From assembly GCA_019787685.1 (NCBI GenBank), contig JAHNUO010000050.1, forward strand, positions 53,302 to 117,301: 64,000 bases of DNA, read 5' to 3'. Under the pieces are notes generated by a model, which ran no database searches, was not told where the DNA came from, and saw only the letters and a list, made by a program, of their open reading frames with translations. Of the stretch, positions 11,135-21,794 are shown piece after piece. The position numbers and the translations under genes were made by a program. Source of the DNA: Chiua virens (taxonomy: Eukaryota; Basidiomycota; Agaricomycetes; Boletales; Boletaceae). Within the stretch, counting starts at the first letter, position 1. Every line of letters begins with the position of its first letter.

Positions 11135-12886
11135 TCAGATTCCCGGGTCAAAGGGAAAATGTGACCGAACTGTGTCGGCCGGGTCGTCGAATAAACCCGA
11201 TGTGGGCAAAGACAGCTGAAGCATAAACTGAAACGAAACGATGTATGCGTTAGTGTAAAATTGAGAGAGAGGGAAATGGATTGGGACTCGGAGAGCAGCA
11301 AAGGGCATGCGTAGTTTTGATAACCGGCTCAGAACCGATTGAACCGGTGAGGTATGGGTCCTTGGATACAGCCGTAAACGTAGAGGTGGCGGCTCGGATG
11401 AGATGGGTGGTGGCATGGTTGCGGAAACGAGGGGTGAGGTTGATAGCAGCAAGGGCGGTTTGTTGAAAAAGAACGAGGGTGACGGGTGTGGCTGCAATGT
11501 GCGCACTTCATGGTGCATAGGAACTGCGCGGAAGAGTGTGTTTAGCTTCAATCCACAGCCGGAAACCGATCGAACCAGTGAGGTGCTCATCCTCGGATAC
11601 GGTCGTAAATGCAGAGATGGCAGTTTGTTGAGGAAGGATGAGGGCAATGAGAGTGGCTGCAATTTGCGCACTTCATGGGGTATAGGAACTGCGCAGAAGA
11701 GTGCGTTTAGCTTCAATACCTGGCCAGAAACCGATTGAACCGGCAATGTACTACAAATCCTCGGATACGGCTGTAAATGCAGCAACAGCGGTTTGGACAT
11801 GATAGGTGATGGGACAGCTTTAGGGATGAGAGACCGACTGAGCAATGCGGGTGGTGATGGATCCGACATGATCCGAGCTATCCGGATAGATGTTTTCAGT
11901 GACGTGGCTGGTGTGCTGCTATTGCGAACGGATGGCAATGATGGCGGATCCGGTGGTGATAAAACAGTTGTGTCTTCTGGAGGCAAGTGAGGTGGTCATG
12001 CTAAGCCAGGTGGGTGAGAGGGAAGTGAGTGGGATGAGAGTATGCACCCGGTGGGCTGTTTTGTCATAGCCGAAAACGTTGATCTGCTGAGCTGCAATCC
12101 GGTACTACACAACGGATGGGTGAGTGGTGGTGCGAGGTTCATCGGTGGCAAGGCTGGCGTGGTCGATGGTGAGAGCGATGGGGTGGACAAGTCGGGTTGT
12201 GACGTATCTGAAGAGGGCGAAGGTGGTTGGATTGGTTGTGGTGATGGATCCGAGGGCGTCCGGATTGATGTATGCACGAGTACATCTGGTGGCAGAGAGA
12301 TTGTGGCTGAGGAGGGTAAGCGTAGTGGGAGAGATGTGTTGGGGCAATCCGGTTCATCTTGCTCCTGTGTTTTGGCATGCGGTACCACAAATTCGACAGC
12401 TGATAGAGGCAGATCAGCACAGACGGGTTCAATTGAGATGTTACCGGATTGCTCAGGATTGCATTCTACTATCCTTGAATAGACCCGGATGGAATCACTT
12501 TGCGGCGTGTGATCTGCTAGATTCGACAAGGTGGATGCTGAGGCAAGGATGGGGTCGGTGGTGATGTCGATGGATGGTTCTGGAACGTAAAGTGGGTAGT
12601 CATCGTCGTATGATGAGTACCAGTGCTGGACATCCGCTACGAACATTGACCAATCCGGCTGCACTGCGAGTACTTGCTGCGATGTCCGCCATAGCTCGGC
12701 GTCTTCTGGGTAGGCATACCAGATGGCTATATTAATCTTCTGTGCGTCTGTGAGTCCAATGCTCGTAGCTAACTGATCAATGTATTTCAAAAAGGCAGGT
12801 AACTGTGATGGAATGGTCGCATCGAAACGTGGGGCACTAGGGGCAGTCCGGAAGGGCAGCTGTAGGAGATATCCGGGTGATGGCAT
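11135..12886 (-). pseudogene. Gag-like protein of the LTR element, one in-frame stop
   Basis: From ATG 12886 a minus-strand frame runs to a TGA at 11996-11998 (296 codons) and then continues open in the same frame to 11135, so a readthrough product would be about 583 residues. The N-terminal part resembles fungal Gag proteins: APRFDATIPSQLPAFLKYID followed by IGLTDAQKINIAIWYA and DAELWRTS, a helical capsid-like pattern. The rest is rich in Pro and Ser. After the stop lie about three diverged 55-residue repeats (RPYPR..TS.VRSVSG..LKLN..F.AVP..HEVR.LQP). No CCHC zinc knuckle or polymerase motif was seen. It could be a gag-only gene or the remnant of a longer one. Confidence 0.7.
11330..11800. 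repeat. Imperfect 165-230 bp tandem repeats in the gag 3' part
   Basis: Three copies start near 11332, 11563 and 11727, each marked by AACCGATTGAACCGG-like sequence. Between them recur CGGATACGGCTGTAAATGCAG and GTGGCTGCAATTTGCGCACT-like blocks. The repeats are in coding phase with the gag frame. Confidence 0.75.
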
Positions 12887-13158
12887 AGTAACGACTCGGA
12901 TGATGGCACAGGTTGCCGTGTGCCGTGACAGGTGTGTCGTCTGACTTGTCTGATGTCACTTAGAGTTCTGCGGCAGCGTAAGGGTAGTGGTGCAGGGTTC
13001 GATAGGGACAATTCAGATGCTATGCAAGGAGGTGTTAACCGAGGCAGAAATTTTCTGAGAAGTGAAGCGAAGGTGTGTCGTGAGTGAGGTGAATAATGAG
13101 TGGATGGGTTGTTGTTGTCTGTACCAACTTCTGGAAGTCCCTCGCGGTGGGCTCCAGT

Positions 13159-13774
13159 TGAAGGTAATATATCCCGGCTGTAGTGCAATACTCAGGGGGA
13201 TTGAAAGAAATAGAAAGAGGGTGAAGGAATGCGATTCCGTTCGACCCAGGGACAACACTGAGTTGGTGAACGACAAATAGTGGTTTTTGAGTAGTCCGAG
13301 ATGAATCCGGGGCGAATCCGGATTAAAACGGATAGAAAAGCGGACACGGCAGTCCGAATCCGGATCGATAAAACACGAGGAGAGCGGGAGAAAACGAACG
13401 TTGACCGAAAACAATGTGAGACAGATGCGCACGGGCAAAAGCTACTGTATTTTTGTCAATACAGTGAATTTATAGTCCTCGGGAATACCCTCAGACTTGT
13501 CCTAAGTAAGGATAATGATAAAAGAAGAAGGTTTTCGTACGGTATAAAGTTCGAGAGGCACCCGAATGTCCCTGCAAGGGCTGCGTGACATGGTCTAGCC
13601 AATGCTAAGTACGAATAAGGAGCATCAAAAATAAAATAAAAAGTCCAAGGCAAAACAGGCGCGGATACAGCAATCCGGATGAGTTCGCACATGCAGACAG
13701 ATCAGGATCGGGATCGGGTGATGACAGGGTGCGGAAACGTGCTATGCGAGCACAGGGAATACCTATTCCCTACA
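13159..13774 (-). repeat. 5' LTR of the gag-only retrotransposon
   Basis: On the minus strand it begins TGTAGGGAATAGGTATTCCC, itself a short inverted repeat, and ends GGGATATATTACCTTCA. It matches 9296-9911 base for base except for about five substitutions over 616 bp. Confidence 0.95.
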
Positions 13775-15715
13775 CCGTGCAGGAGACAAAACAACCTCGT
13801 CAGCTAACTACGAATATGTAAATAAGTAACAGTACCCCATGTCTCTCATAGAACATACCTCGAAGGAACATGGCAGACAAGTGCAATTAAGCCTCCAGGC
13901 ACACCCATAATGATCCAGGGCTTGGCATAGGATGGTTTGTATGTGGTGTTTGATGGAAAGATATATATCAAATGCTGCCACAAATTGATTTCTAAGGTGA
14001 TGTGTATACAAAATCTAGGAAACACATTAGTAGACCCCAATTATCTAGCTCCCATACATACATTCTGCAAGGCACATAGGACCTTGACAATCGCTTGAAT
14101 GCTAAGCAACGATTGTCGATGTCGAAGTTGATGATACAGTTCCAAGCATTCTAACTTGACAGCAATGACCAGCTGCACAGGAGAACAGCCAAGAAAACCA
14201 GCATGAATTAACGCAGCATTGGCAAGTTCATCCTCGCCTTGAGTGACTCCTAGCCATGGCATGAAATCTTGAGATGTGACATTAGTAGATAGGAAGCATA
14301 AGCAATGAACCACGTACAAAAGATGTTATGGTAGTTCCGGGTAGGACCTAGCGTAGCCGCAAGAGCGCTAAGTAACAAGTGGCTGCAATAACTCAAACAA
14401 CCACCACTTGATATGTGGCGCACTGTAGAGTTCAAAGAGTGACTTGGTCAGCTGGGTTGCTACCAAGAGGAATGAAGTTGGACTCAGGAAGTTTCCTAAG
14501 TTGTCCATTGGAGAATCTATACTTGCAGGACCAAGGCAAGGGTGACTTTCAGGGAAGTCCAAGTGAGTTGAGTATACTTCAGCTAGATTGTGAAGAACAA
14601 GACTGCAGTACAGGAGTAACTCAACGAACTATTTATACGTAGGAGTGGACACACGGACCAGCAGAAGAACAGGTGACCGAGAAGAGCAGAACCAGCACAA
14701 GTGGTTGAAAGGGGAAATCGTACAATATGAAGGTAATGGACAATGATGAAGAGGGAATAAGTAAGCATCTGGGTTGAACCGGTGTTTAGGTAATAGCCTA
14801 GGAATGGAACGAGTATGGATGAGCATAGGGAGATACTTGGAGTATTGGACATAGGAAGTAGTACAAGAGAAAGGAAGAAAAGAGTCATAACAAAAGACAC
14901 CAATCAAATCCACATGGAAAAGGTGGCCTACACCTTCATCGACCTGCATTCCAGTGTCTATTCCATGTTTCCAGTTGAGATATTGATCGATGAGGATGGA
15001 GAGCTGATCTTCCCATGCATTGTGGATACGTTCATTTCGTTGCAGCCAGGTATGCCTGTCATTCCGTCGCATAGTAGCATTCCTGTCATTGTGTGAGTGA
15101 GTTAATACTGAGGAGAAGCATTGAACGTACATGTGAACACCAGGCCTAAGATACTGCGAAAATGAGTGGGGAAGCTCGTCTGTATTATCTTTGTCGTTAC
15201 CATCGTCCCCCATGTACATAGTCAGCGCCAGTAGCATACTCATTGGACATGGGATCATCAACGACATCATCCCAGGCCATGTCATCATAATTATACTCAG
15301 AGAAATCACCAACTTCCAATTGTGCTTTAACAAGGCATTGCTGTAGGCACCTTGCCTTCACTAATCAAATGTCAGTGAGGGAGAGGAATGATGCAACAAA
15401 AACCAACCAGCTTCTTCCATCAGTTTTCGCTCTGCCCCTATACAGTCCTTGTGAATACAAGAGAGTGTGGCAACAGAAGTTTGACTGGTACCATCAGCGG
15501 CCATCACAGTCATCTTCACACGTCCAGATGGTGTGTGTAGAGCTTTGACCATCTCGCAGCATAAGAGAGCAGAGAAAAGCCAAATACCTATTAGTTAAGG
15601 TTAAGTGAGTAGGGTGCACAAGGCAAACATACCGTAATAAAGACACACGGACCTCCTTATGCATGGGACTAACTAACCAGGCGATTGCCAGCCAACAAGA
15701 GCACATATCAAACAT
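13775..15715 (-). pseudogene. KDZ transposase remnant, N-terminal half
   Basis: This is the upstream part of the same minus-strand KDZ gene. Visible blocks in gene order: LHTPSGRVKMTVMAADGTSQ and CIHKDCIGAERKLMEEAGW (about 15560-15400); an acidic stretch then RHTWLQRNERIHNAWEDQL and YLNWKHGI, ending VDLIGVF (about 15080-14895); then, after a solo LTR, ANAALIHAGFLGCSPVQL and LECLELYHQLRHR (about 14210-14110); and LRNQFVAAFDIYLSIK with WRLN.TCLPCSFEV (about 13990-13850). The frame leads into the LTR retrotransposon at 13774 and resumes at 9295 with LHNMDGNFSA. An intron-like segment (GTACGTGG to CTCAAG) follows the solo LTR site. The true start is unclear; sequence above 15715 is not recognisable. 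Confidence 0.83.
14324..14892 (-). repeat. Solo LTR (second family) inside the KDZ gene
   Basis: On the minus strand it begins TGTTATGACTC and ends CTACCATAACA (569 bp). It has a perfect 5-bp duplication AAAGA at 14319-14323 and 14893-14897, and a TATA box TATAAATAG near 14635 (minus). It is homologous to 6766-7472 but about 140 bp shorter in its first part. Confidence 0.93.
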
Positions 15716-16498
15716 TCTTCATCACAAAAACAAGGGAACATCAACAGAAATGGCGAAAAGAGGGACACCAGCCCCAAAAACTGGGGGCATTGCATTGCAC
15801 AACGTCAAGGGCATTGAGCAACAATATCAGGAGGTCAGGAGGTATAGTTAAACTCCTAGCAGAGCTTGTATTCTGCATGGTTCATGCATTCACATCATGT
15901 TGACGTGGTGGAGTTTGTACGTCACTTAAGTGCACATAGTCTGAGCACATATGGCGGCATTTCCCAGGCATCGACACACCGCGTGGACCACAACCTTACT
16001 CCATAGTTTACCATTTACCACTACATATCATACTAGAATAGTATACTTACATTGAATACACCAAAACCGCATTGAAAATGGTGCAAAATTGAGTGATATA
16101 CATGCTCGTCATGCTCGCCGGTGGTGGCAGCGTCATGCACGACGTTGTGGTGGCGTGGGAGCACAGCGGACAGCAATGTCGCGTCATATCAGATGCAGCA
16201 GACGGCAGACACGTGGTAAAGATAAGTGAGATCGCATGTACAATCTTATCTCATCTGTGGGACCTAGCTACCCTAAGATCTACTAGGTTACTTTACCCAA
16301 GGGACTGCTGAGTGCTGCGTATATTGCTGCAGCACTGCAGGGCTAAAAAATACCGCTAACTAGTAGGGAAGTAACGTGATGTGATCACTACTAATATGTA
16401 ACGTTAATGGTGACACACAGGTGATCCACGACTATGGCGACCATCAGGGCATCCGCTCTCCCTACGCTCACCTCTCCTCAACTCAGCGAACTGCCAGG
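15716..16498. other. Stretch between the TE nest and the HNH gene
   Basis: No convincing gene, tRNA or repeat was recognised. Short frames are present but none shows a known motif or good splice context. It probably holds the 5' part of the decayed KDZ element and the promoter of the next gene. Confidence 0.5.
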
Positions 16499-17858
16499 AT
16501 GGACCCCAGGTCCGCCCGCTACCGCGCCTACAACGCGGTCCTGCAAGCGGAAGCATATTCTCTGCAATCCCTAGATGAGGCACGCACTCTCAAACGGGCC
16601 AAAGAACGGAGCACCGCTGTGAAGGAGGCGGAGAGAAAGCTTGTCACTATCAGAGTCGCTGGATACCTTCTATTGGAATTTGAAAGACAATCCGAGTTTT
16701 TTGGCTTCACACCTAGCGCGCCACTCAGTGAGTGGCTTATCTCGCCGCATCAGAGCTCTCACAGCAATCAACACGATGTCATCATCGAAAACGGTACACT
16801 AATCTGTGACAATTTTATCCGAGCGTGTGCGTTCAACTGCTTGGTTTCTCCTCCCGAATCGATGCTCACAGCAGTTTCAAGTTCGAACGTCGACCGTCCA
16901 ATATCCACTGCCTTCTTCGCACCCTTCACGTGCTTCCTTCGATACGTTGCAGGATATGATCAAAGACGCGATGGAGGCCACTGGCGACAAATTTACCACT
17001 TCCAGGAAAAGGGCGCGTCCACTTTGCGTAAATCATTATCTCGTCCCTCATGTATCCTGTTAGGTGTTGGCGCGTGATGGTTACCGTTGCGTTGTCACAG
17101 GCATCTACGATGAGTCATCACTCGCGAAATTTAACAGTGTCGCCGAAGTCCTGATGGCTACCCTCGAGGTAGCTCACATATTCAATGAATCGACCACGCA
17201 AGGCATCAACCCTGCGGTCGACAGGGACAGCGGAGACGACAGGAAGTATAACAAAGTACCGTCTCATTGGTAACCACCAAGACCTCATTATACTCACCTA
17301 TTATTCAGACTTATCATGCTGCTTCTGCCATGGCGATACTGAGGACGTTCGGATTCTCAAAATTCGCTTCCAAGTTCGAAGTACCAGGAGGTGTCCATGA
17401 AGTGTGGAATCTGCTCACGTTAGGCCACGATGTCCACTCTCTGTTCGACCACTTGAAAATGTGGTTCGAGTATACTGATAAAGTACGTTATTCAAGAACG
17501 TATCATCACGCTAGCTGACTACTGGGTGCAGCCACACCGGTACAAAGTCTGTACGTCCCACGGGAAGTACGACAAATATATCCAGCACTTGTTTGCGGGC
17601 CACGATCGCCAAGTTGATGGTGCTCCTATGTTTGTGGAGTTCAATTCAGATTACATGCAAGCGCCACCACCCGACCCCTTCTTACTCGCTCTTCATGCAA
17701 CGTGTGCTCGCGTTGCACACATGTCTGGTGCTGCTGAAGTTTTTGACCGGGTAGATCGCGATATGGAAGAATCAAGAGTCCTTGCTTCGGATGGATCCTC
17801 TAGTTCTCTTCTTGTTCATCTTCTGTCCCCCTTTTCTGTCATTCCTGGGGTTGCATGA
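16499..17858 (+). CDS. HNH_2-type nuclease domain protein
   Basis: Five exons can be joined: 16499-16826, 16882-17027, 17064-17255, 17309-17482 and 17532-17858, giving 388 residues in one frame. The N-terminal part is helical (AYNAVLQAEAYSLQS, RAKERSTAVKEAERKLVTIR). The HNH domain follows: LARDGYRCVVTG, then VAHIFNEST with the first His, then NLLTLGHDVHSLFD with Asn and His, and a C-terminal HATCARVAHMSGAAE. This is the pattern of the HNH_2 proteins (PF13391) expanded in mushroom fungi; their role is not established. The start is uncertain: ATG 16499 is in frame, but an upstream exon is possible because an open frame continues to 16421. The third intron position (17028-17063) is only 36 nt. 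No disabling mutation was seen. Confidence 0.82.
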
Positions 17859-18813
17859 TAGATTACCATATTCCTGGTGTAAGTACAGTGATCCACCGGC
17901 ACTTACGCCATATAAATTTGTCGGAACTCGTGAGGACACTTTTATTGCTAAGCTAGGATATGGTACTGTATACTTTGCCTAACGAGCAATTACATTGTGG
18001 ATCGTGAGTGTTGTAAAGTCGCGATGGATGAAATCAACAATACTGTGTTTATCTCTTGTACCCCTTCTGTTGCGCCAGAACCAAATAAGAAATCTCACCT
18101 GTGATCTTTGCTTAGCCTTACTATCGCCGTGACGCGGCCACTCATGCTTCTACACTAGTACTCCCACCGTCGCTTTCATCAGCGTCTGACGTGGACTCCG
18201 ATCTGGATGCAGAAGGCATTAACAACCCGGATCACTTACAGGTAGAAGATATGTTAGCAGAGTAATTGGTTCAGTACCACATTTGTCTCGGGGATCGTTG
18301 TCGTTGTCGACTTGGACCACGACATTTTCGTGTCCGTCCCTTGACTCCCTAGCACTACCGGTAGCTGAATAGCGTACGGAGTTCCACACCTGCTAAACAT
18401 TCGGGGAGTGCCGCCCCCAGCCAAGCAATGATTTGTACGCCTTTGATACTGGGGCTTATCGATTCATTTTGGTTTTGTACAACTAGTGTTTACTAAAGTG
18501 AATCAGGTCCGGTTTTTTCCCCTTTTATACATAGAAAGACCGGGTCATTATGGAACCGAACCGAACCGTCTAGGACCGGCCTGTATTGGTTACGCCAGTC
18601 GATGATCCAGCACAAAAAATCCTATACTATCCTATATACGAGTAGTTACAGACGGTATCACCGGGCTAACGTCCCGACACCGCAATACAACAAAAAAAAA
18701 GTATCAGAGAACAGGTCAAGGACAGCAAAAAGAAAAGGACAACACGTCGGCGGCATTGACCTGTATGGAATGACCGACCAGACGAAAAAGAATAACATAC
18801 ACGCGCGCACCGG
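17859..18813. other. Intergenic stretch
   Basis: No gene recognised. It lies between the 3' ends of the HNH gene (+) and the velvet gene (-). A longer plus-strand frame from 18602 is mostly antisense to the velvet C-terminus. Confidence 0.5.
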
Positions 18814-21535
18814 TTACACCCCGTCGGAGATGATACTGCCAATGCTCAGCACACTCTTCTTTCCCGCAGCCCCACGTCCGGGATCCTGTTCAAATGGCGC
18901 CCGCGACAGTTGTATCACGGGATATCCACCGCCGACAGTGGCAGAGGGCAAGGGCGGGGAGGATGGGGAGGACGACCCGGTGTTCCCATTTCCAATCCCG
19001 CTGGCACCCCCAGAGGCATGTCGCAGAGGCGCGAGATGGATCATTTCTTGTTGTCCATGTGCTTGTCCGTGTCCACTCGCGTTGGATCCCCACGCGGAGG
19101 CAGATACTAGTGGTGCCCCGCTTACATAGGACGGACCGCCCGAACGGGCCATAGATGCCGACATGTTGGGTCCTGGCGAAATCGTGCGCCCAGGATGCCC
19201 CTGCCTGTGATTGTGGCTCTGCGTATAATAATCACCCGATGACGACGGTCCCTGCACTTGCCCTTGTGCACTATACTCGTAAGGCGATCCTCCACTTCCT
19301 GAAGACGCATACGAGCCTGTGTGTGTCAACGGTGGGGGCGGCGCTACTTGTGAAGGTTGAGCTTGCGCGTGACTCGACGTACCACTCGAATAATACGCAT
19401 GAGGATGGGGCGAGGACGACGATGGAGGGGTATCATAATATCCACCGCCTCCTCCGGCGGCAGGCCCGTTAGGATTGGTATTCACATTGGGGTCCGCGTT
19501 TGCACTGACATCATATCGTGAGTACGAAGGATATGCCGATCCTGGGTATTGAGAGCGCGTTGGGGACATATATTGTCCTTGCTGATGATGAGATGTCGAA
19601 GGGTGAGAGTGCGAGCTTGTCGATGACGCATGCGCATAACTCGCGGAGGTCTGTTGTAAATGATTATAGCCACCGTGTTGCTGCTGCTGGCCTTCTTGGT
19701 ATGCTTGCGCGCCCTCATATGGCGCGCTAAACGACGCTCGCTGCTGGTGACCCTGAACCTCGGAATGGGTCTGGGAATGTGGAGGAACATTGAACGGGGC
19801 TCGAGGATGTGCCTGGGAAGACTCGTATTCTTCCCGAGGGTCATACGACCCACGTGGATGGTGATGAGTATGGTCGAAACCCATCCTCCCACTAGCTGAT
19901 CCGTTCTCATACCCGCCCCTTGCATTCCCGGCATCATATGTGCCTCTCCCACTTCCACTGCCATTGGCACTTTCGTAACCGGATCCACTGGTACCCCCAA
20001 GAGGACGCTGTGGATCATACGAGGATGTACCTCGAAGACTCGTTTGCTCGTAGTCATAGTTAACTCGGTCATACATCCCACCTGCACTCGACGAAGACGA
20101 CGGATAAGAGGCCGCCGATGAGGACAAGGGCTGTGTACTCGTCCTTCGAGACACCGCCCCGGCACCCGCCGAGGAAACCGAGGTTGAACTGGACGATTTG
20201 CTACCAGCAGATATCAGCTGGCTGCCAGCACCGACACTGACACCCCCACCCATAGGCGGATGAGCGTGGGTGTGCGTATGTGCGTTGTGATGTGAAAGCG
20301 CGGTCCCTGAGAGCTCGATCCCACCCGGGGCACTCGCCACACCCAACATTGGATCCAAGGTGGCCGTCGGCCACGCGGGTAGTCCTGCCAACGTGATCGA
20401 TGACGTGCCATTGTTATTTCCTGACCCTGGCGTGTGCGGTGAGATGCCATCGTTGCTCCCTGCTGAAGGAGGGCCTGACACGAGGTGAAGCGAGCCCGTT
20501 AATGTGCCATGGCGCGCACGTTTAGCGATAGCAGAGCTGGCGGTGCCATCGGATGCGGGTTGGGACGTGAGGCATTGTTGAACGTTGGCGTCATCGTCGG
20601 CCAGGTCTTGCTCTAATTTACCCGAAGGTGGACCGCCATCAGAGAGTGGCGCAAGTGCTGCAATGGGACGCTTGCGGACACGAATGTCTTTCCGAATCCG
20701 GATCTTGATGCCTTGGTCAGCGAGGGAACAGGAGAGGGGGGTTGATTCTACGTTTTCAAAGAAAAACACGACGTCGTGTGAAATGCCCCGAAAAAGAAGG
20801 GCAGGAAACGAACACGAAGCAAGTCAGACCAGACAACGTCGTCGGGGATAAAGACCACCGACCTTCCATGCCTGGAAACTTTTTGGCGGTGTAGACGTAA
20901 AACGCAGCCGAATAAATGTATTTGCAATGTCGGACGGTGTTGCTGTGGGAGCAGATGAGATGAAAGGGTAGAAAGGACGGGTAAACAAACGGACCCGACG
21001 ACTTCAAAGAGGCTGAGTTTGAGACGGTAGCTGCCCTCGGTACGCACGCTGAGATCGGGGAATACGAAGAAACCGGCGTCTTCATTGCGATTTTCGGTGT
21101 CCTTGAGATGGTATAGGGAAGAAACGACGGAGCCGGTGGTACATCGTGTTTTGCCGTCCTATACGGGGAAAATGAAACGAGGACGAGTCGGAAAGAAAGA
21201 AGACGGACCTTGAGCCAGTGGAGTTCAGTTTCGTCGTCGGGTTTAGCAAGACTGGCAAACATGAAGTAGTAGGGATTCTGAAGGAAACTGTGGGCATAGT
21301 TTGGGTCGGGGTCTTCGGTGTCTGGATTTGCAGGGGAGGGGGGTTGGCGTGTGTGAGGGTCGACGACACGGAGCTGGATGATGGGGGGTGGGTCGATGGG
21401 ACGACGGTCGGCTGGGTGCGTGTAAGAGGGGGAAATTAGAAAGAAAGAGAAAGACGTACCACCGACGCCGCACATGCGGGCCTGCTTTGGCTCCTGCCTG
21501 ACGGTGAGCTCGTATTCTCTGTGGAGATTAAACAT
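18814..21535 (-). CDS. Velvet-domain transcription factor (VelB/VosA-like)
   Basis: Exons on the minus strand join into a velvet domain: [19 protein letters not shown], then [38 protein letters not shown] with LHWLK, then [77 protein letters not shown] and [15 protein letters not shown]. Velvet proteins bind DNA through an NF-kappaB-like fold and control development and secondary metabolism in fungi. Introns have clear ends, for example GTACGT..CCCAG at about 21463-21418 and GTCGGT..CGTAG at about 20876-20763. After the domain comes an unusually long low-complexity tail of roughly 570 residues rich in Ser, Gly, His, Tyr and Gln, ending [14 protein letters not shown] at 18814. The start is taken at ATG 21535 ([10 protein letters not shown]); an extra exon from ATG 21675 is possible. 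Assignment to VelB or VosA is not settled. Confidence 0.88.
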
Positions 21536-21794
21536 GAGTGTGGAAAGGCAAGGAAGGGGTGTTTATCAGATAGGTGAGACTCTTCAAGGGTTGAGTGTGT
21601 GAGAGACATACAATCTATCTCTGTCTGTGTGTGAACGTTCACGTTCGTATGGATACGCAGTTGGAACTGTGCCATAGTTTTGGTTGGCGTCCATCAAAAA
21701 GACAAGCACTCAAGCGCTGATCGATTTTCGATTCGACTACGGCCTGCTACAAATCCCACACTGTAATGGTCACGTGATATATAAGTACATCCTA

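Larger units (their letters stand above)
9296..13774 (-). mobile_element. Gag-only LTR retrotransposon (non-autonomous)
   Basis: Two 616-bp direct repeats (9296-9911 and 13159-13774), differing at only a few bases, flank a 3.25-kb interior. Both repeats read TG..CA. The flanks share CCGT (left 9292-9295, right 13775-13778), or ACCGT if the LTR end is placed one base earlier, giving a 4-5 bp target duplication. The only substantial reading frame is gag-like and on the minus strand, so the 5' LTR is 13159-13774. No protease, reverse transcriptase, RNase H or integrase motif was found. The interior next to the 5' LTR reads TGGAGCCCACCGCGAG, a possible primer binding site because it starts TGG. 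The element split a KDZ transposase gene whose frame continues on both sides. Confidence 0.9.

Noticed and set aside
18602..19129. Plus-strand frame antisense to the velvet gene
   Set aside because: It is the shadow of a low-complexity, GC-biased coding region.
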